Notes: generated by a model from the letters alone, not told the origin. DNA of 64,000 bases from Streptomyces bathyalis (GCF_015910445.1 NZ_CP048882.1:3906001-3970000); one strand, 5' to 3'; counted from the first letter of the stretch, positions 1 through 9,493 are shown. Numbers and translations: made by a program.

Positions 1-92
1 CCGCCCTGATCCTCATGCCGCGCGGCACCGCCGAGCCCGGCACCGCGCTCGAGGAACCCGTGAAGAGCGGCGCCGAGAAGGCCGAAGCCTGA
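1..92 (+). CDS. C-terminal end of a truncated protein, possibly a dicarboxylate symporter
   Basis: The window opens inside a reading frame (codons in phase from base 3) that stops at TGA 90-92. Only about 29 residues are visible: a short hydrophobic stretch, then a polar tail rich in Glu, Lys and Ala. That is too little to identify a family. The next gene carries a CitA/DcuS-like extracellular sensor, and such sensors commonly accompany dicarboxylate or citrate carriers, so a DctA-type symporter is a reasonable guess. This is inference from context only. Confidence 0.4.
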   Translation, partial: ALILMPRGTAEPGTALEEPVKSGAEKAEA

Positions 93-127
93 TGACGTGA
101 GGAGTCCCGAGGGAGCGCGCGAGGAGC

Positions 128-162
128 GGGTACGGGGCGTGCGGGCAGGCCGCCCCGTACCC
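128..162. terminator. Hairpin after the first gene
   Basis: Perfect 12-bp arms, GGGTACGGGGCG (128-139) and CGCCCCGTACCC (151-162), surround an 11-base loop. No T-run follows. It lies between the stop at 92 and the start at 228, so it could be an intrinsic-like terminator of the upstream gene or leader structure of the downstream one. Confidence 0.5.
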
Positions 163-227
163 GACCGCACCTGCGAGCCAGCCGACCGCCTGTCGACTGA
201 CAGGGACAAGCAGTGTAAACAGGGGCA

Positions 228-2924
228 ATGGCAGGACCGCTGACACGTCCCCGGGCCCTGGCCGCCACGCTGAACCCCGGCAGGCGCCTGCGGCGGCCGC
301 TGCTGGGCGGGGGAAGCGTCGCGGGGCAGGTCTTCGTCCTGCAGGTCGTCGTCGTGCTGCTGCTCGTCGTCGCGGCCGTCGTGGCGCTGGTGCTCCAGGT
401 GCGGCGGGACGGCACGCAGGCCGCCCGCGACCGGTCGCTCGCCGTCGCCGAGACCCTCGCGAACTCGCCGGGGACGGTGAGCGCTCTCCGCTCGTCCGAT
501 CCGAGTGCACGGCTCCAGGGGCCTGCCGAGGCCGCACGGAAACGTACCGGCGTCGACTTCGTCGTCGTGATGAACAAGCAGGGCATCCGGTACACCCACC
601 CGCTCAGGGACAGGATCGGGAAGAAGTTCGTCGGCACGCTCGGGCCCGCCCTCGCCGGACGTGTGCACGCCGAGACCATCGAGGGCACCATCGGCCGCAT
701 CGTCCAGGTCGTGGTGCCCGTGACCGGACAGGACGGCAAGGTCGTCGGCCTCGTCTCCGCGGGGATCAAGGTCGACAAGGTCAGCGGCGTCGTGAACCGG
801 CAGCTGCCGATCCTGCTCTTCGCCGCGGCCGCCGGGCTCGCGCTCGCCACGGGCGGTACGGCTCTGGTCAGCAGGCGGCTGCGCAGACAGACCCACGGCC
901 TCGGCACGCTCGAGATGACGCGCATGTACGAGCACCACGACGCGGTGCTGCACGCCGTCCACGAGGGCGTCCTGATCGTCAGCGGCGAGGGCAGGCTGCT
1001 GCTCGCCAACGACGAGGCGACCCGGCTGCTCGACCTGCCTCCCGACGCCCAAGGGCGCGACGTCTCCGAGCTCGGCCTCGAGGCACCCATGAGCGGGCTG
1101 CTGTACCCGGGGCGCGTGGCCACCGACGAGGTGCTGCCCGCGGGTGACCGGCTGCTCGCCGTGAACAATCGTTCCACCGACCGCAACGGAGGCCCTCCCG
1201 GCTGGGTCGCGACGATCCGCGACACCACCGAGCTGCGCCTCCTCTCCAGCAGGGTCGAAGTGGCCCGCAAACGCCTTGAGTTGCTCTACGACGCCAGCGG
1301 CGGCATCGGAACCACCCTCGGTGTGCGGCGCACCGCCGAGGAACTCGCGCAGGTCGCCGTCCCGCGCTTCGCGGACTTCGTCACCGTGGACCTGGCGGAG
1401 GCCGTGCTGCGCGGGGACGAACCGAGCGGCGGCAACCCGTCCATGCGGCGCACCGCCGTCCACGGGATCCGCGACGACCAACCCCTGTATCCGCTCAAGG
1501 AGTTGATCAGGTTCGACGCGCTCTCGCCGCAGGGCCGCTGCTTCGAGAGCGGGCAGGCGGTGATCGAGCCGCGGCTGAGCGAGGCGGCCGGCTGGCGCGA
1601 GCAGGACCCCGAACGCACCGACCGGGTCCTGGAGTACGGGATCCACTCGCTCATCGCGGCGCCGCTCCGCGCCCGCGGGGTGCTGCTGGGCGTGGTCAAC
1701 TTCTGGCGCTCGGAGAAGCCCGAGCCGTTCGAGGACGACGACCTCTCGCTCGCCGCCGAACTGGCCTCCCGCGCCGCGGTGTCCATCGACAACGCGCGCC
1801 GGTACACGCGCGAACACGGCATGGCCGTCGCCCTGCAGCGGAGTCTGTTGCCGCGTGCCCTGCCGGAGCACAGCGCCGTCGAGGTGGCCTCCCGGTATCT
1901 GCCCGCGCAGGCGGGAGTCGGCGGCGACTGGTTCGACGTCATCCCGTTGCCGGGCGCACGCGTCGCGCTCGCCGTCGGGGACGTCGTCGGGCACGGCCTG
2001 CACGCGGCCGCCACCATGGGCCGACTGCGCACAGCCGTGCACAACTTCTCCGCCCTCGATCTGCCGCCCGACGAAATCCTCGGTCACCTCGACGAGTTGG
2101 CCGCCCGCATCGACAAGGACGCGATCGACGCGGGCGACGAGACGGCGATAACGGGCGCCACCTGCCTGTACGCGGTCTACGACCCGGTCGCCCGTACGTG
2201 CGTGATGGCGAGGGCGGGCCACCCGACGCCCGCGCTGGCACTCCCCGACGGGACCGTGGAGTTCCCCGACGTGCCGCCGGGACTGCCCCTCGGCATAGGC
2301 GGACTGCCCTTCGAGGCCGCCGAGTTGCGGCTTCCGGAGGGCAGCAGGCTCGTCCTCTACACGGACGGCCTCGTCGAACGCCGCGACAAGGACATCGACA
2401 TCGGGCTCCAGCTGATGCGCGATGCCGTGGCGCACGTGGACCAGACGCCCGAGGAGAGCTGCGACGCGGTGCTTGACGCGCTCCTTCCCGACCGCCAGGG
2501 CGACGACATCGCCCTGCTCGTCGCCCGTACGCGGGTGCTGGATCCCGGTCAGGTCGCCGAGTGGAGCGTGGAGTCGGACCCCTCGGCCGTCGCCGGAGTG
2601 CGCGCTGCCGTCTCCTCCCAGCTTGCCCAGTGGGGCCTGGAGGAACAGGGCTTCATCACCGAGCTGATCCTCAGCGAACTGATCACCAACTCCATCCGGT
2701 ACGCCTCCGGGCCCATCAAGGTGCGGCTGCTGCGCGACCGTGCCCTCATCTGCGAGGTCTCCGACCACAGCAGCACCTCGCCCCATCTGCGTTACGCCGC
2801 GACGACGGACGAGGGCGGACGGGGCCTCTTCCTCGTCGCCCAGTTCGCCGACCGCTGGGGCACCCGCTACACGAAGGACGGCAAGGTCATCTGGACGGAG
2901 CAGGTTCTTCCCGGGGCCTCGTAG
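228..2924 (+). CDS. Membrane SpoIIE-family phosphatase/anti-sigma-type ATPase with Cache-PAS-GAF sensors
   Basis: An 898-residue regulator. Two membrane segments (about 35-58 and 192-212) enclose an extracellular domain with a CitA/DcuS-like pattern (VVVMNKQGIRYTHP, then GKKFVGTLGPALAGR), typical of single-Cache carboxylate sensors. A PAS domain (about 234-330) and a GAF domain (about 348-525) follow. The PP2C/SpoIIE phosphatase (about 555-765) shows metal-site motifs GGDWFD, GDVVGHG, YTDGLVE and GDDIALL. The C-terminal HATPase_c domain (about 770-895) has an N-box ELITNSIRYA and a DEGGRGLFLV G-box, as in RsbW-like kinases. Proteins of this design probably control anti-sigma-factor antagonists in response to an external ligand. 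AGGGG lies only 2 nt before the ATG at 228, so a slightly different start is possible. The preceding gene may encode the matching transporter. Confidence 0.9.
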   Translation: MAGPLTRPRALAATLNPGRRLRRPLLGGGSVAGQVFVLQVVVVLLLVVAAVVALVLQVRRDGTQAARDRSLAVAETLANSPGTVSALRSSDPSARLQGPAEAARKRTGVDFVVVMNKQGIRYTHPLRDRIGKKFVGTLGPALAGRVHAETIEGTIGRIVQVVVPVTGQDGKVVGLVSAGIKVDKVSGVVNRQLPILLFAAAAGLALATGGTALVSRRLRRQTHGLGTLEMTRMYEHHDAVLHAVHEGVLIVSGEGRLLLANDEATRLLDLPPDAQGRDVSELGLEAPMSGLLYPGRVATDEVLPAGDRLLAVNNRSTDRNGGPPGWVATIRDTTELRLLSSRVEVARKRLELLYDASGGIGTTLGVRRTAEELAQVAVPRFADFVTVDLAEAVLRGDEPSGGNPSMRRTAVHGIRDDQPLYPLKELIRFDALSPQGRCFESGQAVIEPRLSEAAGWREQDPERTDRVLEYGIHSLIAAPLRARGVLLGVVNFWRSEKPEPFEDDDLSLAAELASRAAVSIDNARRYTREHGMAVALQRSLLPRALPEHSAVEVASRYLPAQAGVGGDWFDVIPLPGARVALAVGDVVGHGLHAAATMGRLRTAVHNFSALDLPPDEILGHLDELAARIDKDAIDAGDETAITGATCLYAVYDPVARTCVMARAGHPTPALALPDGTVEFPDVPPGLPLGIGGLPFEAAELRLPEGSRLVLYTDGLVERRDKDIDIGLQLMRDAVAHVDQTPEESCDAVLDALLPDRQGDDIALLVARTRVLDPGQVAEWSVESDPSAVAGVRAAVSSQLAQWGLEEQGFITELILSELITNSIRYASGPIKVRLLRDRALICEVSDHSSTSPHLRYAATTDEGGRGLFLVAQFADRWGTRYTKDGKVIWTEQVLPGAS

Positions 2925-3105
2925 GACGACGCCGAAAGCTCCCGCGCGACCGCGGGCCGTACGGGAAGGCCCGCGTCCTCGACTTCCCGATGCGGTGGCG
3001 AATTCGTGCGACGAGGGGGAGTATCGCAATTGAGGCGGCGGCCGTCGGGCCACCATTTCGCGACCACGTACAAACCATGCGAAAACGGGGATCCAGGACC
3101 TTTCG

Positions 3106-4038
3106 ATGACTGTCACTCAGGAATCAACGACCAGCCCTCCCGGAAATCCAGAAGACGCCGGACTCACTCCGGCGGAGCTGGCGGAGAAGTACGGGCTGAC
3201 GGTCAGCGGAGCCCGCCCGAGCCTTCCCGAGTACGTGCGGCAACTCTGGCACCGGCGCCACTTCATTCTGACCTTCTCGCGGTCGAAATTGCGGGCGCAG
3301 TACAGCCAGGCCAAGCTGGGGCAGCTGTGGCAGGTCGTGACGCCGGTTCTCAACGCCGGTGTCTACTACGTCATCTTCGGACTGATCCTGCAGACGGGCC
3401 GAGGTATGGCGACGGAGGTCTACATACCGTTCCTCGTGACCGGCGTGTTCGTGTTCACCTTCACCCAGAGTTCCGCCCTGTCCGGCGTCAGAGCGGTTTC
3501 AGGAAACCTAGGCCTGGTCCGGGCCCTGCATTTCCCCCGCGCCTCGCTGCCGATCTCGTTGTCTTTGCAGCAGCTCCAGCAACTGCTCTTCTCGATGATC
3601 GTCGTGCTCGCGTTCGTCGTGTCCTTCGGCAGTTACCCGCGACTCTCCTGGCTGCTGGTGATTCCTGCCCTCGTGCTCCAGTTCGTCTTCAACTCCGGGC
3701 TGGCGATGGTCCTGGCACGCCTGGGCAGCAAGACACCGGACCTGGCGCAGCTGATGCCCTTCGTTCTTCGCACATGGATGTATGCGTCCGGGGTGATGTT
3801 CAGCATCCCGCTGATGCTGGAAGGGCGAAAGGGCGTGCCGGGCTGGGTCATCGACCTGCTCCAATGGAACCCTGCGGCGATCTACATGGACCTGATCCGG
3901 TTCGCCCTGATCGACGGATACACCTCGTCCAACCTGCCGCCGCACGTGTGGCTCGCTGCTGCCCTCTGGGCCGTTCTTCTCGGCGCCGGTGGGTTCGTCT
4001 TCTTCTGGAAGGCCGAGGCGAAATACGGTCGCGGTTAG
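3106..4038 (+). CDS. ABC-2 type permease, TagG/polysaccharide-export family
   Basis: A 310-residue inner-membrane protein with a soluble N-terminus of about 55 residues, then roughly six hydrophobic segments. The amphipathic stretch RSKLRAQYSQAKLGQLWQV and a WNP near the C-terminus are typical of TagG/RfbA-type permeases that export teichoic acid or other polysaccharides with a TagH-type ATPase. The close actinobacterial relatives I know of are followed directly by that ATPase gene. Here the C-terminal YGRG is followed after 36 bp by a methyltransferase, and no matching ATPase occurs in the window. The only ABC ATPase, at 28251-29537, belongs to another operon. AGGA lies upstream of the ATG. 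Confidence 0.85.
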   Translation: MTVTQESTTSPPGNPEDAGLTPAELAEKYGLTVSGARPSLPEYVRQLWHRRHFILTFSRSKLRAQYSQAKLGQLWQVVTPVLNAGVYYVIFGLILQTGRGMATEVYIPFLVTGVFVFTFTQSSALSGVRAVSGNLGLVRALHFPRASLPISLSLQQLQQLLFSMIVVLAFVVSFGSYPRLSWLLVIPALVLQFVFNSGLAMVLARLGSKTPDLAQLMPFVLRTWMYASGVMFSIPLMLEGRKGVPGWVIDLLQWNPAAIYMDLIRFALIDGYTSSNLPPHVWLAAALWAVLLGAGGFVFFWKAEAKYGRG

Positions 4039-4074
4039 CCCTTCCGGCGAATCGGTCCCTATCGCGCTGCGACG

Positions 4075-4848
4075 ATGGATCGCGTGACCGACGTGCCCGA
4101 GAACCTGGCCCCGTCCGCAGTCCGGGACCGGGCGAACGACTACGACAGCTTCGCCGAGGCGTACTCGGCGGAGAACGAGAACAGCCTCGTGAACGCCTAC
4201 TACGAGCGCCCCGCGATGCTGGCCCTCACCGGAGACGTGGCCGGCCGCCGGATCCTGGACGCCGGTTGCGGCTCGGGCCCGCTGTCCGCCGCACTGCGCG
4301 ACCGCGGTGCTCTCGTCACCGGCATCGACGCCAGCGCCGGGATGCTGGCCCTGGCCAGGCGGCGGCTCGGTGACGACGTGGCCCTGCACGTGGTCGACCT
4401 GAGCGACCGACTGCCGTTCGCCGACGGTGCGTTCGACGACGTGGTCGCGTCGCTGGTGCTGCACTACCTGGAGGACTGGGGGCCGACGCTGGCCGAGTTG
4501 AGGCGAGTGCTCAGGCCCGGCGGCCGGCTGATCGCGTCGGTGGAACACCCCTTCGTGGCCTACACGTTCCAGGATCCTCGGCCCGACTACTTCGCGACCA
4601 CCAGCTACACCTTCGACTGGACGTTCAACGGGCAGTCCGTCCCGATGAGGTTCTGGCGCAAGCCGATTCACGCGATGACCGACGCCTTCACCACCGCCGG
4701 TTTCCGCCTTTCCGCCATCAGCGAGCCGCAGCCCGATCCGGCCGCCCGTGAGCTGTTCCCCGACGACTTCCACGACCTCTCGACCAAGACGTGCTTCCTG
4801 TTCTTCGTCGTGGAGGTACCGCCGTCGGCCACCGGCTCGGACGGCTGA
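4075..4848 (+). CDS. Class I SAM-dependent methyltransferase
   Basis: A 257-residue cytoplasmic enzyme with a Rossmann methyltransferase core. Motif I is ILDAGCGSGPLSAAL (about residues 60-74), motif II ends VTGIDAS, the post-II acidic region is VVDLSDRLPFADGAFDDV, and LRPGGRLIASVEHPF is the motif III strand. This is the UbiE/Methyltransf_11 pattern. The aromatic C-terminal half, with an FDWTFNG segment, probably binds the acceptor. The substrate cannot be named. It starts 36 bp after the ABC permease and may share its transcript. Another GTG lies nine bases into the frame. Confidence 0.85.
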   Translation: MDRVTDVPENLAPSAVRDRANDYDSFAEAYSAENENSLVNAYYERPAMLALTGDVAGRRILDAGCGSGPLSAALRDRGALVTGIDASAGMLALARRRLGDDVALHVVDLSDRLPFADGAFDDVVASLVLHYLEDWGPTLAELRRVLRPGGRLIASVEHPFVAYTFQDPRPDYFATTSYTFDWTFNGQSVPMRFWRKPIHAMTDAFTTAGFRLSAISEPQPDPAARELFPDDFHDLSTKTCFLFFVVEVPPSATGSDG

Positions 4849-4903
4849 CCGGTCGCGGATCACGAGCGGAGCCGGAGCCGAATCGGGGCCCGGCGAAGGT
4901 CGC

Positions 4904-7585
4904 TCACGATCCGGGCGACCCGAAGTTCCCCAGGTGGGCGGCGAGTTCGCGACGGGTGGCGATGCCGAGCTTGGCGTAGGCCTTCTGCAGATGGTTGTCG
5001 ACGGTACGCACGGACAAGGTCAGCGCCGCCGCTATCTCCTTGCTCGGCTCACCGGCGGCGGCCAGGGTCGCGATCTCACGTTCCCGGTCGGTCAGGGGAG
5101 TCGCGGCCCGCACCGTGTCGAGCAGGAAGGTCCTGGCCCCCTCGCAGTGCGCCTCCGCGATGGAGCTCGAGCGCACCGACGCGGCCGTCGCCTGACGCCT
5201 CTCACCACGACGGCGCCAGATCCCCGCGGCAGCGGCGGCGGCCTCCGCGGCCGGAAGATGAGCGCCCACGGCCTCCAACTCATCGGTGACCTTGAGGAGT
5301 TGGTCGGGGTCGCCGGTCGCGAGCGACGTGGCCAGCCGGGCACGCACAGCAGCCAGTTCGCCGTCGCACCGCTCGGCGATGCCGTCGAGGCGCGCGGCGA
5401 CGGCGTCCGCACCGCCCAGGCGTGCGACGTCGGTCAGCAGCAGCCCCTCGGACGCGACGTGGCCGGTGGCGTGCGCCGCGTCCGCCGCCTTCATCAGCAC
5501 GCCTCGTGCCTTGCTGTAATGACCGCCCGCCGCCAGCAGCCAGGCCTCGCCGAGCTGTTCCTCCCCGACGGAGAAGTAGCCCGGGGCCCCTCCTGCCATG
5601 GCGTTCAGCTCGGTGAGCGCGTTCCCCGCCCCTTCGGTGTCCCCGAGGACGGCCGCGCACGCGGCGAGCCCGCTCAGGGCGAAGCGCAGCACTTTGACCT
5701 GGTGTTCCCGGCGGGCGAGCGCGGCGAGTTCGGCGTACATGCGGCGGGCCGTCGTGGGATGACCGGCAAGCCACTGCGTACGGGCGCTCAGCAGCGCAGG
5801 GAAGATCCTCAACAGGGGGCTGTGGATGGCGAGATCGACGCTCACGCTCTCGCAGAGCGCCGCGGCCTCCCCGAGCCGTCCGTCCTCCGCGAGTGCGAGG
5901 ACCATGGTCCCCTGCTGCACGGCCGGGTGCGCGGGGCGTGCCTCCTCGTCCGTCAGAACATGTGCGGCGTAGGCGCCTTCCGCCCAGTCCACGGCCTCCT
6001 TGACGCGGCCCACGAAGGCGAGCCCAAGGGTTCGAACCGCCGCTCCGCACAGCCACATCCGTCTGTCGATGGACTGGTCGGCGTGCGGGTCGAGCCGGTC
6101 CAGCAACTCCAGTCCGGCGACGGGCTGTCCGCTTGCGAGCCTGAGGAACCCCTCGTTGACCAGTAGGGGTTCGCGGAGGAGTTCATGGGACGCTGCGTTG
6201 CGCGCGGCCTCGTTGACCTCGAGGATCTCGTCGAGAGGTGTGTTGCTCACCAGGAGGTTCGTCGTCCTGGTCACGGTGATCGCTATTCGTTCCGCCTCGT
6301 CGCTCGCGGACTCGGCCGCCTGCGCGAGTACGGCGTCGGCGAGGTCCCAGCTGCCCGTGATGAAGTATGCCTCGCCCAGCATGAGCCGGGTCGCCGTGTC
6401 GTGGTGCGACTCCGGCAGCGCGTTGAGGAAGGCGAGGATCCGCGGGTGGTCGTGCGCGTAGTGGGCGAGGCGGGCGGCCCGCAGCAGCAGCGCGGGATCG
6501 GCCTTGCCGGTGGCGTCGAGCCGCCAGGTGGCGATGCGCAGCGCGTCACCGCGTCTGCGTGCCCCGAACGCCTCGATCCTGTCGGCCTGTTCGAGCTGGA
6601 TCGCCCTGTGCCGCAGATTCGGGACCTCGGTGCGCAGGACCTCCTCGTAGAGCGGATGCGCCAGCGAGACGCGTGTGCGGCGCCCGTCCGTGCCGAAGCG
6701 TATGAGGCCCTTGCGTTCGAGCTCCGTCAGCACGTGCTGCGGTACGTCCGCCTCGAGAGCCGTCAGTGGCAGTGACCCGCAGCTGGCGAGGAGTTCGAGA
6801 GCGTCACGGCCGGGCCCGGCGACGGCGTCCACCTTCACGCGTATCAGCTCGGCCAGCCGCACCGTCGTCCAGTCGCCCGGGACCGCCTCCCAGACCTCGC
6901 CGTCGCTGGTGAGCGTGTCGTTCTCCAGCGCTCCGCGTACGAGTTCGCGCAGGAAGAGCACGTTCCCGCCGGAGGCCTCGTGCAGGTCCCGCACGGTGCT
7001 GCGGGCGACCGGTCCGCCCAGCGCCTCCTGGAGCAGCCCTTCGGTCCGCTGGAGGTCGAACGCGTCGAGCCCGACGTGGAGAATCGTCTCGCCCGAGGTC
7101 AGCGCCTGCACCGCCTCGGTCGCGTGCTCTCCCGTGCGGATCGTCGCGATGAGCGTGATGACGCCCGCGTCCATCAGCTGGCGCAGCAGCATTGCCGACG
7201 TCGCGTCGAGCAGATGGATGTCGTCGACGAACACCGCGTGCCGTTCCCGCGGACCACGGCCGCCCCGGATGGCCTCGGCCACCGCGGCGAACCCTCTCAC
7301 CGGGTCGGAGAGGTCCACCCCCGTCGGCAGAAGGTGCGCGATGGCACCGAGGGGCACGGCCGCGGCGGCGTTGCTCGCCACGGCCCGCCCGGTACGGAAA
7401 CCGGCCCGCGCCGCCACCGCCAGGCACTCCTCGGCCAGGCGCGACTTGCCCACGCCGGCCCGGCCGAAGACGATGAGCCCGGAGAAGCGGTTGGCGGTCA
7501 GTGCCCCCGTGAGTCGGCCGAGCTCCTCGTCCCGTCCGTACAGGGGCCAGCCCGCCCCTGACGCCGGCATACGAGAGTCCTCCAT
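4904..7585 (-). CDS. LAL-family transcriptional regulator (AAA ATPase plus LuxR HTH)
   Basis: An 893-residue regulator. Near the N-terminus is an STAND/AAA module with Walker A FGRAGVGKSRLAEE (about residues 40-53) and Walker B-like VFVDDIHLLDA. The long middle is helical and TPR-like. The C-terminus is a LuxR-type HTH beginning LTDREREIATLAAAGEPSKE and including VRTVDNHLQKAYAKLG. LAL proteins hydrolyse ATP on sensing an inducer and activate pathway genes. It lies 30 bp downstream of the phosphoesterase gene on the same strand and may be cotranscribed with it. Its target is not evident. Many LAL regulators sit in antibiotic clusters, but no cluster is visible here. Confidence 0.9.
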   Translation of the reverse strand: MEDSRMPASGAGWPLYGRDEELGRLTGALTANRFSGLIVFGRAGVGKSRLAEECLAVAARAGFRTGRAVASNAAAAVPLGAIAHLLPTGVDLSDPVRGFAAVAEAIRGGRGPRERHAVFVDDIHLLDATSAMLLRQLMDAGVITLIATIRTGEHATEAVQALTSGETILHVGLDAFDLQRTEGLLQEALGGPVARSTVRDLHEASGGNVLFLRELVRGALENDTLTSDGEVWEAVPGDWTTVRLAELIRVKVDAVAGPGRDALELLASCGSLPLTALEADVPQHVLTELERKGLIRFGTDGRRTRVSLAHPLYEEVLRTEVPNLRHRAIQLEQADRIEAFGARRRGDALRIATWRLDATGKADPALLLRAARLAHYAHDHPRILAFLNALPESHHDTATRLMLGEAYFITGSWDLADAVLAQAAESASDEAERIAITVTRTTNLLVSNTPLDEILEVNEAARNAASHELLREPLLVNEGFLRLASGQPVAGLELLDRLDPHADQSIDRRMWLCGAAVRTLGLAFVGRVKEAVDWAEGAYAAHVLTDEEARPAHPAVQQGTMVLALAEDGRLGEAAALCESVSVDLAIHSPLLRIFPALLSARTQWLAGHPTTARRMYAELAALARREHQVKVLRFALSGLAACAAVLGDTEGAGNALTELNAMAGGAPGYFSVGEEQLGEAWLLAAGGHYSKARGVLMKAADAAHATGHVASEGLLLTDVARLGGADAVAARLDGIAERCDGELAAVRARLATSLATGDPDQLLKVTDELEAVGAHLPAAEAAAAAAGIWRRRGERRQATAASVRSSSIAEAHCEGARTFLLDTVRAATPLTDREREIATLAAAGEPSKEIAAALTLSVRTVDNHLQKAYAKLGIATRRELAAHLGNFGSPGS

Positions 7586-7615
7586 GGCGCAACTCTACGC
7601 ACGCAAACGCCCGCG

Positions 7616-9493
7616 TCAGCCGGTATGCACAGGCTCTTCGCGAGCTCCGGAGCGGCGCGCGACAGAGCCCTTACGCGGCGCTTTCATTCCGGATACGGGG
7701 AACGGAGCCGGCAGGAGCAATTCGGCGTTGCGGTCCTTCTCGCCGCCGCGGTGGCTCTCGTCGACCTGGATGTCGTTGACCGACAATTCCCGTGCCAGCG
7801 ACGCCAGTGCACGCGGGTTGCTCAGGTCGCCGCCGTTGGACAGCGGCGCGTCGATGTCCAGCACGGTGGTGAAGACGGAGATCGACTCCTTGCCCGCACT
7901 GTCCTGACCAGCGGCGATCTCGATGACGCGGCTCTGGACGGGCCAGTCGATGTGCGCGGCCGCCGAGACCTCCCAGAACCCGCCCGGCTTGGCGTGGCCC
8001 GCGGGCCGTGCGTGGGGTCTGATCTCGTTGCGGTGCGTGTGGCCGTTCGCCATCAGGACGACGTTGGGGAAGCGCAGCAGCAGGGCTTCCACTTCCTCTC
8101 CCGAACGGTAGTCGTTCTCCAGATTCGTCATCGTGTGAATCGGGTGGTGACAGAAGACGACGATGAGCCTGTCCCGTACCCCCTGCTGCGTGACGGGGTT
8201 GCCCGAGGCGTCGAAGTAGGTGCTGCTGGACTCCTTCAGCCGCTCCTCGAGCCAGTTGAACTGGTCCTCGTCGATCCCGCCGTTCGCGTTGTGCGTGATG
8301 TTGTCGAGCCCGCCGGGGTTGGTCGAGTCCAGGGTTATGTACTGGATGACGTCGTTCTCGCCGGCCGGTATCGCGTAGTAGGCCTTCTCGCTCCCGGCCT
8401 CGAACCCGTGGCCCTGCGGCAGGCCGCTGGTGCGGTGATGCTCCTCGACGAACTCCCCGGGGCTCAGCAGGCGCCTGGCCGGATCGGCCGTGACGTCCTC
8501 GGACTCGACGCCGTCGAAGACGGCCTTGATCACGTCGAAGAGGTCCACGTCCTCCAACTTGTCCGGGAGCTCGGGGCCTTCGGTCCACTTGGAGCCGTTG
8601 ACGGTGTGGTACTTGAGCGAGTGGAAGAACGGCAGGTCGGTGTCGATGGGCAGGTTGCCCTGCGCCATCACGTCGTGGTTCCCGTAGACGGCGTACCAGG
8701 GCATCCCCAGGCCGCCGCCGGTGAAGGGCTTGCGCGCCGCGCCCAGCAGGCCCTGGATCTGGGGGAATCCGCGGCTGCCGTAGCGGTTCGCGGGATCCAC
8801 CGGGTCCTCGGGCCGCCAGTAGTGATCGTTGCGGCCGAAGGTCCCGTTCGCGACGCTCTCGTCCTCGTCCGGCGAACCGGAGTCGGCCTGGACGGACTTA
8901 CCTCCGTCGAGCAGGTCGATGTACCAACGGGTCTCGTTGAGCTGGGCGTTGTCGACGGCGTCACCCGTCACCACCGTGAAGGACAGGGGGAGCCCCGTTC
9001 TCGGGCCCTCGCCGAGCTCTCTGAGCGAACGGCACATGGCGTCGACGAGGTGCAGCGAGAGGAACTCGTGCGCGCGGTAGCCGGCCGAGAAGGGATAGCC
9101 CGAGTCCGGGTCGTCGTTGTAGCGGTCGAGGAACTCCACGCGGGACGGCGACTGGTCGTCGACGATGTGCAGATCGCTCAGGTGCCCGAACGCCACGAGC
9201 GGTTTCAGCTTCTCGGCCCGTACGGACGTGATGTCCGTGCGCAGCAGATGCTTCTCACCCTGACCCTCGACGAGCTTCCTGAAGCCCTTCCCGTCCGGCG
9301 GCCCCGGCAGAACCGTACGGTCCAGCGTGGTGCCGGCTCCCTTCCTGGGCAGTGGGGTGCCCGAGGAGAACAGCTCCGATACGGCAAGCGCGGCACGGCC
9401 CCCGCCGCCCGCGTCGATGGCTGCCGCGGCGACACCCGCCGCGGCGAAGGTCAGCATCTTGCGACGTGAAACCGGCACCAGGCCCATCCCCAT
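7616..9493 (-). CDS. Tat-exported TIGR03767-type metallophosphoesterase
   Basis: A 625-residue secreted calcineurin-like phosphoesterase. It begins with a Tat signal (SRRKMLTF then an Ala-rich core, residues 9-38). Metal-binding motifs appear in order: FGHLSDLHI, VVTGDAVDN, YGNHDV, FCHHPIH and MANGHTHRNE, which together make a complete binuclear metallophosphatase site. Length and layout fit the TIGR03767 (PPA1498-like) family, whose substrate is unknown. GAGGA abuts the first ATG. A second Met two codons on has better spacing, and a GTG just before SRRK is also possible. It is the first gene of a pair with the LAL regulator. Confidence 0.85.
   Translation of the reverse strand: MGMGLVPVSRRKMLTFAAAGVAAAAIDAGGGGRAALAVSELFSSGTPLPRKGAGTTLDRTVLPGPPDGKGFRKLVEGQGEKHLLRTDITSVRAEKLKPLVAFGHLSDLHIVDDQSPSRVEFLDRYNDDPDSGYPFSAGYRAHEFLSLHLVDAMCRSLRELGEGPRTGLPLSFTVVTGDAVDNAQLNETRWYIDLLDGGKSVQADSGSPDEDESVANGTFGRNDHYWRPEDPVDPANRYGSRGFPQIQGLLGAARKPFTGGGLGMPWYAVYGNHDVMAQGNLPIDTDLPFFHSLKYHTVNGSKWTEGPELPDKLEDVDLFDVIKAVFDGVESEDVTADPARRLLSPGEFVEEHHRTSGLPQGHGFEAGSEKAYYAIPAGENDVIQYITLDSTNPGGLDNITHNANGGIDEDQFNWLEERLKESSSTYFDASGNPVTQQGVRDRLIVVFCHHPIHTMTNLENDYRSGEEVEALLLRFPNVVLMANGHTHRNEIRPHARPAGHAKPGGFWEVSAAAHIDWPVQSRVIEIAAGQDSAGKESISVFTTVLDIDAPLSNGGDLSNPRALASLARELSVNDIQVDESHRGGEKDRNAELLLPAPFPVSGMKAPRKGSVARRSGAREEPVHTG

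Noticed and set aside
4748..6166. A long plus-strand frame opposite the LAL regulator
   Set aside because: The composition is Gly/Arg-rich with no domain, and it overlaps the intact minus-strand gene and the methyltransferase end.
7625..9469. A 600-residue open frame on the plus strand opposite the phosphoesterase gene
   Set aside because: It is an antisense shadow of GC-rich coding DNA. The product is Val/Arg-rich without motifs, while the minus strand encodes all phosphoesterase motifs.
4904..9493. Antibiotic biosynthetic cluster around the LAL regulator
   Set aside because: There are no synthases, tailoring genes or resistance genes beside it. The neighbours are a phosphoesterase and a methyltransferase.
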